Part shown: piece by piece, positions 31,288 through 64,000 of the stretch
Layout: every line of letters starts with the position of its first letter
Position numbering within the stretch: position 1 is the first letter of the stretch
Assembly: GCF_040183065.1 (NCBI RefSeq)
Contig: NC_091120.1
Span: 169,787,488-169,851,487 of the forward strand
Source: Periplaneta americana
Lineage: Eukaryota; Arthropoda; Insecta; Blattodea; Blattidae
Length of the DNA: 64,000 nucleotides
Direction of reading: 5' to 3'
Made by a program: the position numbers and the translations under genes
Notes under the pieces: model-generated
Told to the model about the DNA's origin: nothing
Databases searched by the model: none
What the model saw: only the letters and a program-made list of their open reading frames with translations

Positions 31288-33966
31288 TTATTCACTTAAA
31301 AAGGATTTTGGTGTTCTGTGTTTCTTGTAGAAATTTGCATTGTATTGACCAAGACGCTTGATGAATGGATTTTCACTTGAATTTGCACTCTTATAAAACT
31401 TCTTAACTTGTTCACGTAATGAGTCTTTCAGAAATGTCATGTCCAAATCAAAGTGTATTTGTGCATTTGTTGTGTACCAGTCTGAATTATGTATTATTCG
31501 GAGCACTTTATTTTGAACAATTTGAAGAGGTTGAAACACAGTTTTTGGAATATAACACCAAGCCGGGGCAACGTAAGTTAGAATCGGTAAAATCAGCATT
31601 TTGTATAGCATAACTTTTCTTCTTAGACTGAGGACAGGAGATTTGAACAGGGGGTAAAGATGAGATATTCTAAGAGAGCTCTTAGTTGTTACAGATTTTA
31701 TGTGCTTGTGCCATAACAATTTGTTATCAAGAGTAATACCAAGATATTTTACATGGTCACTGTATTGAATTTCTTGATTGCATATTTTTATTTTGTCACG
31801 AGGTCTTTTTAAACACTTGGAGAAAATTATTGACTGACATTTTTCAGGATTTAAAGAAATACGCCATTCTTTAAGCCATTCTTCTAATAGAAGTACATGG
31901 TTTTGAACTGCAGAGACAGCATATTGAGGACTGAATTTAACACTATATATAACTGTGTCATCAGCATACAGAAGTGTTTTAGTTTTGAGAGTAGTAGGAA
32001 TGTCAGAAGTGTAGAGACAGTACAATATAGGACCAAGTACAGAGCCTTGTGGAACTCCAGCTTCTGCTATATAAGTGGAAGATAGTTGGCCATCTATGAG
32101 GACTTGAAAAGATCTCTTTTCTAAGTAGCTAGCTAGAAGGTGAGTTAATGAGCGAGGCAGAAATTTATTAAGTTTATACAGCAGACCTAAATGCCAAACT
32201 TTATCAAATGCCTTAGAAACGTCCAAAAAGATGGCTGCTGTGTAGAATTTGTTGTTAAAGCCTTTGGTTATGTCTTCTACGAGAGAGACTACATTATGAG
32301 TTACTGATCTTCCTTTTTGAAAAGCTGTTTGCCAAGGAGGAATAATGGTGTCTGTATAAGGCAACATTCGTTTGAGGATGATCCGTTCTAATAATTTTCC
32401 ATGTGTATTCAAAAGACATATTGGTCTTCTATTTTGACAATAAATAGAGTTCTTGTTCTGTTTAGGAATTGTAATGATTTGTGAATGTTTCCAAGATGAG
32501 GGAAAATATTGAGTTTTCAATGCTGAGTTGAACAACTTAGTAATATGGCATATAGCTTTCTTTGGTAGATTTTTTAGAGCTAAGTTACTAATTTTGTCTG
32601 GTCCAGGAGATTTTGAAGATTTTAAAGTCTTAATAATTTTTTTAACTTCTGAAGGGGTTGTATGAGAAATAGTACTTGCATCATGAACTTTTAAATCTCT
32701 ATTAATATTGTCAATCATGTCTTGATTTGAGATCATATAGTTCGGGTCAGCAGTTGGTTCACTAAAATGATCCTTTAGATATTCAGCAATTGCTTCAGCT
32801 TTATCTTGTGGATTGTATTTGATGCCATTTGTAGTATGTATGGGTTGCTGTTTATTGATGTTGTTAGATGAAGTAAGTCTTTTTGTTATTTTCCAGATAG
32901 TATTCGAAGATGCAGCATCCTTGACATCGGCTTCAAATTTATCTATTTTCAGTTCAAAAGCTCTTCTGTGTAATTTGTTTTTTAAATTGTTATAGATATT
33001 TTTGTCAGTTTCATTTCGAGTTTTTTGCCACTTTTTCCTAGCTAAGCGTTTCTGTTTGCAAAGAGTTTGAATTTCTAGGTTCTTAGCTGTGTCTGGGTTC
33101 TTATTGTATGCAGTTTTTGCGATTTTGATAGCACTGCTAATTGTGGAGGTGTAGATTTGTACAGCTTTATCTAAGTCCTCTCTTGATTCAATGATTATAT
33201 TGCCTGGCACGGAAGAGTTTACGAGTTCCCTGAAGAATTTCCAATTGACTGTTTTTCTTTTGTCATTTTTTAATATAGAAGAAGCTGGAATGTGATCTAG
33301 AACTAGAATGACTGGGTCGTGGTTTGAAGACAGAGCAGAAACTGTTTCAATGTATAGAGGTGTAATAGTAGTATTGACAAGGGCAATGTCTAATACATCC
33401 GGTATATGCAGATTATTGTATGGAAAGTGAGTTGGCTGTGAAGGAGCTATTATGTTATATTTATGTAGGGAAGCGTGTGCTTCAAGTTGTTTTCCTCTCG
33501 GAGTAATAATTCTTGAGTTCCATTTTGGGTTTTTACAATTGAAATCACCAGCATGAATGTAGTTTTTTGACATTTCATGAAGCAAATCTAGATCACTGTC
33601 TAGAAGTTTCAGATTTGGAGAGTAATAGATAGCTCCTAATTGCAAGTTTGAGTTGTTTATTGGAATTTCTATGAATGTAGCTTCAAGATTTGTAAAGTTA
33701 GGTGTAGATATATGTCGGTGATATAAAGTTGATTTAACAGCTATAGCAGTGCCACCATAATGTCCTCGAGGTCCATCTGTGCGATATATTGTATAATTTC
33801 GGATTGTGAAACGTTGGTTGGCTGTTAGATGCGTCTCATTAATTAAAAATATGTCTATGTCAAACTCTTCAAGGAAATCAGTTAGAATATCGTAATCTCT
33901 TCTTACGCCATCGGCATTCCAATAGGCTAGTTTCAGAGGTTTATTCACTGCCGTTTCCGAGATCAA
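31288..33966 (-). CDS. LINE ORF2 (endonuclease / reverse transcriptase)
   Basis: The 892-residue ORF encodes the target-primed reverse transcription enzyme. An apurinic-type endonuclease occupies about 10-225: WNADG (16-20), INETHL with Glu44, GGTAIAVKS (71-79), GDFN (140-143) and SSNHDP (213-218). The reverse transcriptase spans about 440-760: SPGPDKIS, AFQKGRS, LDVSKAFDKVW with Asp582, GVPQGSVLGP (637-646), catalytic YADD (667-670) and YLGITLD. All catalytic residues I can check are present and no RNase H follows. The C terminus has a Cys/His-poor thumb region (LILPILTYVAPAW). It is intact end to end, so this copy could supply activity in trans (inference). Confidence 0.95.
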   Translation of the reverse strand: MISETAVNKPLKLAYWNADGVRRDYDILTDFLEEFDIDIFLINETHLTANQRFTIRNYTIYRTDGPRGHYGGTAIAVKSTLYHRHISTPNFTNLEATFIEIPINNSNLQLGAIYYSPNLKLLDSDLDLLHEMSKNYIHAGDFNCKNPKWNSRIITPRGKQLEAHASLHKYNIIAPSQPTHFPYNNLHIPDVLDIALVNTTITPLYIETVSALSSNHDPVILVLDHIPASSILKNDKRKTVNWKFFRELVNSSVPGNIIIESREDLDKAVQIYTSTISSAIKIAKTAYNKNPDTAKNLEIQTLCKQKRLARKKWQKTRNETDKNIYNNLKNKLHRRAFELKIDKFEADVKDAASSNTIWKITKRLTSSNNINKQQPIHTTNGIKYNPQDKAEAIAEYLKDHFSEPTADPNYMISNQDMIDNINRDLKVHDASTISHTTPSEVKKIIKTLKSSKSPGPDKISNLALKNLPKKAICHITKLFNSALKTQYFPSSWKHSQIITIPKQNKNSIYCQNRRPICLLNTHGKLLERIILKRMLPYTDTIIPPWQTAFQKGRSVTHNVVSLVEDITKGFNNKFYTAAIFLDVSKAFDKVWHLGLLYKLNKFLPRSLTHLLASYLEKRSFQVLIDGQLSSTYIAEAGVPQGSVLGPILYCLYTSDIPTTLKTKTLLYADDTVIYSVKFSPQYAVSAVQNHVLLLEEWLKEWRISLNPEKCQSIIFSKCLKRPRDKIKICNQEIQYSDHVKYLGITLDNKLLWHKHIKSVTTKSSLRISHLYPLFKSPVLSLRRKVMLYKMLILPILTYVAPAWCYIPKTVFQPLQIVQNKVLRIIHNSDWYTTNAQIHFDLDMTFLKDSLREQVKKFYKSANSSENPFIKRLGQYNANFYKKHRTPKSFLSE

Positions 33967-35389
33967 GGATATCTATAAGACCTTCAATTAGTATTCCGAT
34001 TTTTGTCAAAGTATTATTTTCTGATTTGATTTTTGACATTATACTTTTAAACTTCTGGATATAATTCCTAATATTTTTTGTAAAATTCCAGATGTCTTGT
34101 AAGTCTTCTATTGTAGATGAATTGTCCCTTTGTTTGTTAAGCATATCCTGATTGTGATTTCTGTAGGGAGTTGGATTCCTATTTGGAAGACGTGGGAAAT
34201 CTTGGTCTCTAAGAGTAAAATTATTAATGCTCTGTTCTCTTTTGTTTTGTATTCCCTGAGTATATTTTAGGAATTTTGGACAGTTCTTGAAATTAGCTGT
34301 ATGTTGAGCATTGCAATTTGCACATTTGGGTATTGCTTCAGAGACTGCATCACAATTATATGTAAAATGTGCATTACCGCATTTCACACATTTTGGTTGG
34401 ACGAAACAGGTGACAGCTTTGTGTCCAAAACCTTGGCACCTGAAACATTGGATTGGGCCTTGTAAACTTTTATAATCTTCTATGTTTAGTTTCAGATTAA
34501 AAAGCCCTGTTAGAGTATGGATGTCAGGGGTTCCTGGAGTTTGATATGTAGTGATAATCCATACTGGTATAGGTAGGGACACTAATTCTCCAGAAATGTC
34601 ATCTATTATCTTTTTCTTCATTTGTTTGACACTTTGGACCGAAAATTTTTTCAAAACAAGTTCATTTTGAATTGTATCACTTGATGTTTCTACAGGTAGA
34701 CCTTTCATAACTACTTTATGAACTTTAACTTGTCCATTAGGGAAGGTGTAGAATTCATAACTGTTAGCTTTCAAGTAATTACCTATGTCATTATAATCGT
34801 CATTATTAGCAGCAAAGATTTTTAAGCCCTGTGGGCAATATTGTGCATTGATTTCTTCGCGTAGAAATTGTTTTAGTTGTTTTGCGAAATCAAAATAATT
34901 CACTTTGGTCAATAAAATGATTGGTGGTGGTTTCTTAGGTTTGGGTTGAGAAATTGTGTTTTTTGAAACTGCACATATTGCGGGATTAATATTTGATGGA
35001 GTTGTAGATGTGCCGACGCAGGGTGTAGTGTTACTGATGGTATTATGACAGTCTGTGGGCGTGGCAGTAGTTAGTATTTGAAATTTGTTGTGAGTTTGGA
35101 TAGGTTTAGGATTCTTCATTGATGTTGCTATTTGTTTAGCAGCCTTTGTTTTTAATGTTTTCTTAGCTGGTGTGTATTCATCTGTTGATTTTCTGATTTT
35201 CATTTGTTTGATTGTTGAGTCATTGGAAAGAATAGATGTGTTCAAAACAAAATTATCATTATTAGTATTAGGCTGATTACTAATCTCCATATTTTCTGAA
35301 TCGCAGTTTATTAATGCTATGTCACATAATGTGTTGAGATTATCATTCATTTCACAAGTGTCCAAGCTAGTAGATCTAGGATCTTGCAT
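33941..35389 (-). CDS. LINE ORF1 (Gag-like RNA-binding protein)
   Basis: The 482-residue ORF encodes the nucleic-acid chaperone of the LINE. The first third is Asn/Ser/Thr-rich and disordered; a central domain at about 155-310 (KVHKVVMKGLPVETSS) fits the PRE_C2HC/Gag core of Jockey elements. Three knuckles follow: C315-x2-C-x4-H-x4-C328 (CFRCQGFGHKAVTC), C334-x2-C-x3-H-x4-C346 and C356-x2-C-x3-H-x6-C370. The C-terminal about 100 residues are polar. It overlaps the ORF2 start by 26 nt, as in other Jockey elements where ORF2 is made by reinitiation or frameshift (inference). No lesions are seen. Confidence 0.93.
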   Translation of the reverse strand: MQDPRSTSLDTCEMNDNLNTLCDIALINCDSENMEISNQPNTNNDNFVLNTSILSNDSTIKQMKIRKSTDEYTPAKKTLKTKAAKQIATSMKNPKPIQTHNKFQILTTATPTDCHNTISNTTPCVGTSTTPSNINPAICAVSKNTISQPKPKKPPPIILLTKVNYFDFAKQLKQFLREEINAQYCPQGLKIFAANNDDYNDIGNYLKANSYEFYTFPNGQVKVHKVVMKGLPVETSSDTIQNELVLKKFSVQSVKQMKKKIIDDISGELVSLPIPVWIITTYQTPGTPDIHTLTGLFNLKLNIEDYKSLQGPIQCFRCQGFGHKAVTCFVQPKCVKCGNAHFTYNCDAVSEAIPKCANCNAQHTANFKNCPKFLKYTQGIQNKREQSINNFTLRDQDFPRLPNRNPTPYRNHNQDMLNKQRDNSSTIEDLQDIWNFTKNIRNYIQKFKSIMSKIKSENNTLTKIGILIEGLIDILDLGNGSE

Positions 35390-35601
35390 AGCTATCGCAC
35401 AAACACAAGTTCTATAAGAGAAAGAATTAAGAAAGAAGGAAAATACTTATGTAAAAACTCAGAAACTATAAACACTAATTCACAGGAAAGAATATGCTTC
35501 ACTTTAGAACACAGAACAAACAATCACTTTATCTAATTCAGAAATAACAGTCACTTTATCTAGTCTAGACAAAATAAGCATTTGAATCAGACCGCCATTA
35601 C
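35390..35601 (-). promoter_or_regulatory. LINE 5' UTR, presumed internal promoter
   Basis: About 210 nt lie between the element's first base and ORF1. Jockey elements are transcribed from such a region by internal promoter elements (family knowledge). It holds two copies of TCACTTTATCTA (around 35524 and 35552). No core motif was proven. Confidence 0.4.
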
Positions 35602-35613
35602 TCGAAATACTCT

Positions 35614-60001
<24,388 letters not shown>

Positions 60002-60120
60002 CAACAAGAGAACATTTCAGCTTCTTTGCAAGAAGTCACTGTAGTGGAATATATAACGTAGGGAATAGGTGTTGATTTTAAATGTGTATAATAAGTTATT
60101 GACACTCAAGTTTATAATGG

Positions 60121-60126
60121 AATAAA
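60121..60126 (+). promoter_or_regulatory. Likely ABHD18 polyadenylation signal
   Basis: This is the first AATAAA after the ABHD18 stop codon, 120 nt downstream, implying a short 3' UTR. Confidence 0.6.
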
Positions 60127-61095
60127 CACTGTACAAAAGGTGCAAGACTAAAAATTTGATATGTTTATATGCATGACATACATTTTAAGAATATAATAAT
60201 ATATCACAATCCATAGTACAGATGTGTTTCAATTCAGCATTTTAAAAGCATACCAGAACAAGCACAAATACTAGTGTATATAAAAACATATAAAAGTCTG
60301 GATATTTAATTCTGGTATCGTGAAACTTTTTTAGGGTTGTAAATAACAATATAGTAAATGCTTTAATTTATTAAAGTGCCAATGCGAATAAAATATGCAT
60401 GAAATGAAGACGTGAAATTAAATTTTTAACAGATTTATATTGCTTAGAAATGTACATGGGCTATACTGGTAGACCATATTTGCTCAAACAGTACATGTAA
60501 AGTGTAAATAAATTAATGTACAGTTTGAAAGACTAGCACAGTAATATGTGAATATTCTTGACATGTAAGCAAAATTTGTCATCAGAGATTTTGTTCCACA
60601 CAATTGTCGACATATTTTCATTAGCTTTCACAGCAACATTGTTGGTCTTGATTTTAATTTTATCTCGGCATTAGAGTGAATTTTTTTTTATTTCATATAC
60701 TGTAGCTACTGAGAACAATGAAATTATTGTAATCATATGGCAGTAGATGAATATAAATTTAACAAAAGTGCAAACTAATACCTGTGCAGGAAAATTTTTC
60801 TTCCAATTTGCTGTTATAACAATGCTGTTCTTGTTTCTTGAAGTTAATTGAGGTACAAAGAAACATGCTGTCAAATCCTTACAAAAAAAAAAAAACAATT
60901 ATAGCTAGACTGAAATTCTGTTTGCCAGTTGTACAATATTGCATTACATAAGGACAGGAAAAACATTTCTGAAATCTTTTGAAACACGTTCTAATGCTAT
61001 TAGTTCATATCCCCACTTCCTAAATTTAAAGATTTTTATATTAGATATTATTAAGTTTTTTATTTCATTTATTTTAAAATTGAGTTCTGTATAAA

Positions 61096-61260
61096 GTGAT
61101 ATATATTTTTTTCAATATGTTTGAAAAGGTGGAAGAATTCATATACCTTGAAGCAAGAGTAACAAATATAAATGACATTCGAGAGGAAATAAAACGCAGA
61201 ATGAATATGGAAAATGCATGCTATTATTTGGTTGAGAAATTGGTAACTGTATTACAAATA
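61096..61260 (+). pseudogene. RTE-like LINE fragment
   Basis: KVEEFIYLEARVTNINDIRE and EIKRRMNMENACYY match the segment upstream of the 55050 fragment in this family. Short and decayed. Confidence 0.75.
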
Positions 61261-62642
61261 CGTGTAATACAGTCCATTACAGTCCTTGTTTTATGAGCAA
61301 ATATGGTATTTTTCAGAAGCCTGTTCATGGCAATGTGGTGTTCTTGTTCCTAACGCAATAATCACTGCATGTTTTTTTTTTTAAATGTAATTTAGTGCTT
61401 TTATGCAAATCATGTTTATAACTTAATTGATTGTGTTTCATATGGAGAAATATGCTTCAGTTTGAAAATCAATAGATTTGCAGAAGTCAGTAACACTTTA
61501 TTACCTAGGTAAAGCAGTGGTAGCATTTAGCAGTTTTATTTTAATTTAATCATGAGTGATTGTAGTGTTGAAAAGTAACATCAGATGCGAGTTTGCTATG
61601 TTATAAGTAACTGTTTCAAGTGTTTTCAAATTTTGGGCAGCTGTTAAACAGATGAGATCTGGTAATTTTATGAGGAAATCAGTTAGTCTCTGTCTATCTG
61701 TTTATATTGGCAAGTATATTACTTTTATATAATTTTCATATTTACTTACCAGTACAAACTCCTACTTTACTTGGAATTGTGGTTGTGATATTGATTATAA
61801 TGTTGCTGTCAATTGTATTACCACTTATCAAGTTTGGACACACTATCGACTTCTCTTCCTATAAACCATATTGCATTTAATGCTAAAGTAAAAGCAGAAG
61901 AAATAGGTGGGTTTTTGGTCTTATGCGGAAACTACTTGCTCCACACTTTCTCTAGCTGTTTATGACCTGAACAAAGAGACCTTCCTGTCGCTGCATTAGA
62001 ATGCTATTGTAGACAAGTGCTCATCTGTGATACTACTGTGTTTTAGCTTGTTTGCAAATATATATCATAATAAACACTATTTTTAAGTACTAATCTCTCA
62101 TAATAAACAGTATTTTTAAATACTAATCATCCAAATAATCTCTATCATGTCTCAGTCGAGCCCTGATATCAGAAGTCATACTAAAGGCATTATTTATCAA
62201 GTTTACTGTTTCTTGAAAGAACTTAAAGATTGTGAGGACATTAAAAGTTTATTATCATTAACGTAGACAGCCATTTCCAAGCCGTGTGGTATTTCTCTAT
62301 GATCGGTTCAGAGAATTTGTACAGAACGATTTTTTTTTAGTCATTGCGTTATTTGTTTTGTTAAGCTAAGCCATTCTTAAGTGTGCATCTAATACAGAAG
62401 TACTTTTTATTACGAAACTCGTTCATATTATAATAATGTGTACATTTTCTACACACAGTTAAAATATATTAATTTTTTGCACTTCAAATTTTTAATTTTC
62501 TCATGATTCACAAAGTTGATAATTATATAAACATTATTTAGCATTTACTATTTCAATACAATATTCTGAAGACACATAAAAACAAAATACTTGTGTGTAA
62601 TACAAAATATTTGATTTCTCATATTAGGTTTACATTACATTA

Positions 62643-62906
62643 TAATAATTGAAGCGTCTGCTGGAACAATGTTATGAGTTACATTTGGTAAAATTTACAG
62701 GAGCTGCAAAAATGTGTACACGTACAACGTTGTTCTTATAGGGTAGCAAACTTTTGAGTGGACAAATTTCACGTACTGCATTGATGGACAGTTACAAGCC
62801 AAAGAGTATAGCAAGGTAACATGACATACAACATTATTACATGGAAACACGCCGAATGAAAATTTTGTAACTTACAACGTTGTTCCAGCCGACGCTTCAA
62901 TTATTA
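62643..62906. mobile_element. MITE, 264 bp
   Basis: Inverted ends TAATAATTGAAGCGTCTGCT continuing GGAACAATGTTATGAGTTAC, about 39 bp with four mismatches. Non-coding. Confidence 0.85.
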
Positions 62907-62954
62907 CATTTGTGAAATGACTAACCTGCCAAACATTATAAATGATGATATCAT

Positions 62955-63095
62955 CTAAAGTCTGATTAGTGTAATATGTTACTATTCAGTGATTTGTGCA
63001 ATGGAGGGAGAAACCCATTATCTCCTGGCTTAGTTACCTCATGAATGATACCTTACTGTTGTCACGAGTTTCAGACTGTTGGTTAAGCAAACCAA
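62955..63095 (+). repeat. Interspersed repeat, second copy
   Basis: About 80% alike to 48727-48895. Confidence 0.7.
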
Positions 63096-64000
63096 CAATA
63101 TTCAGTAGATCAGGTATTTGTAATTACTAGAAATTGAATTATTTTATTTGTTCTTTAAAGTTTTCCTATGGTGCAAAAAGTGTGAATGGAGGAGTAAGTT
63201 ATTTGGGGCAGGACCATACATCAGGCGGGTTCTGAGGGGTATAGGAGTCAGGGTAGTGAATGAGGAGTTCACCATACCTGCCTATTTCTTCTGTCTCTAA
63301 TATAACATGTAAAGTTTAAAGTGCATAATTTATGAATTTTTGGATTCATATCTGAAAAATGTGCAACAAAATGAATTTTGCAAGCTGTGACACATTTACG
63401 AAATTTTTAATTAAATACCACTTAGTGAATTCTATGAGTAGAGAGATTTTCTCCATATAAATTGTTAACCAGAGCAACTGTTTAGTTCGTTCATCTCATC
63501 AGTACAGCGTTAAATTTATGGTTAAAAATATTTTTCCACTTGTTTCTACTAATGACGGACCATGATAAGAAAATACGCTAATGAAAATTGGTGTGATAGA
63601 AAATATTAATATCTTAACATGTTGAACAGATCTCATCTTTAGAGTTTGAATTTTCAGTGTACTTTTTTTGTGCTTCAGTTTTGGTAAATCTAATGTGTAA
63701 GATCATATAATAGTACATTGGGGGATTGAGGCTTAAAAATCGGATAAGTCTAGAATTCTGATAGTCAGGTTTCAGTATAAGAATTCTGGTACTTTTAAAC
63801 TAGATTATTTTTTCAGTGAAGTGAAAGAACTAATGGAAATAATTCTACTTGATAAAAACTTCTATCTTTATCATAATACAAGCCTAAAATATGAGTATAA
63901 AGCCTAAATGAGTGACTTTATTTTAAATGTGGATGCAGTAATGGAATGAATTCAAGAAAATGATTATAATATGGCCTCATAGGAAGATAAAATATGAGTA

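Larger units (their letters stand above)
31056..35601 (-). mobile_element. Full-length Jockey-clade LINE
   Basis: The element runs on the minus strand from 35601 (5' end) to its poly(A) tail (plus-strand T run 31056-31110). It has a 5' UTR of about 210 nt, ORF1 with three zinc knuckles, ORF2 with endonuclease and reverse transcriptase, a 3' UTR of about 180 nt and an AATAAA just before the tail. Both ends carry TCGAAATACTCT (31044-31055 and 35602-35613), a 12-bp target site duplication. No RNase H domain and a poly(A) tail fit the Jockey clade. Both ORFs are open and the duplication is perfect, so the insertion looks young and possibly active. It separates the PRAS40 and ABHD18 genes. Confidence 0.95.
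60130..64000. other. Downstream of ABHD18
   Basis: AT-rich intergenic sequence. Apart from the LINE scrap at 61096, the MITE at 62643 and the repeat at 62955, nothing is supported; no gene starts before the right edge. Confidence 0.6.

Noticed and set aside
31419-32995. Plus-strand frames of 60-64 codons
   Set aside because: They are antisense shadows of the LINE ORF2.

Overview
This is an insect nuclear genome window, most likely from a cockroach or termite (Blattodea). The inference rests on AT-rich sequence, very large introns, many AAT/ATT microsatellites, several tRNA-headed SINE families and an (insect-type) TTAGG-like minisatellite. The species call is inference; the arthropod call is firm because of the two host genes and the transposon families.

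Two host genes can be assembled exon by exon with consistent GT-AG sites and reading phases. On the minus strand, exons from 28037 down to 328 (running off the left edge) encode a PRAS40/Lobe (AKT1S1) orthologue: a cysteine-containing N-terminal domain, a coiled coil, a proline/serine-rich linker, a TOS-like FDLEG motif and the AKSLPVNVP motif that matches the raptor-binding region of vertebrate PRAS40. On the plus strand, ten exons from 35905 to 60001 encode a complete 571-residue ABHD18 (C4orf29 family) alpha/beta hydrolase with nucleophile motif GMSMG, acid motif DDAY and histidine motif AGHVSAYL. The genes are divergent, with start codons 7.9 kb apart.

The gap between them holds a full-length Jockey-type LINE (31056-35601, minus) with both ORFs open, a poly(A) tail and a 12-bp target site duplication, inserted about 300 bp upstream of the ABHD18 start codon.

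Almost everything else is transposon-derived: two mariners with TIRs (one interrupted by a SINE with its own duplication), a 1.5-kb hAT-like non-autonomous element that splits a LINE tail, a pogo/Tigger-like element inside a tandem repeat, foldback elements with about 200-bp arms, small TIR elements (MITEs), a 5'-truncated LINE with RNase H and a (GATT)n tail, many RTE-like LINE scraps, and at least six SINE families. No RNA gene, CRISPR or prokaryote-like system was found. I see no undescribed multi-gene system; the most interesting points are the domain make-up of the PRAS40 orthologue, the young LINE in the shared upstream region, and the nested transposon histories that can be dated relative to one another.
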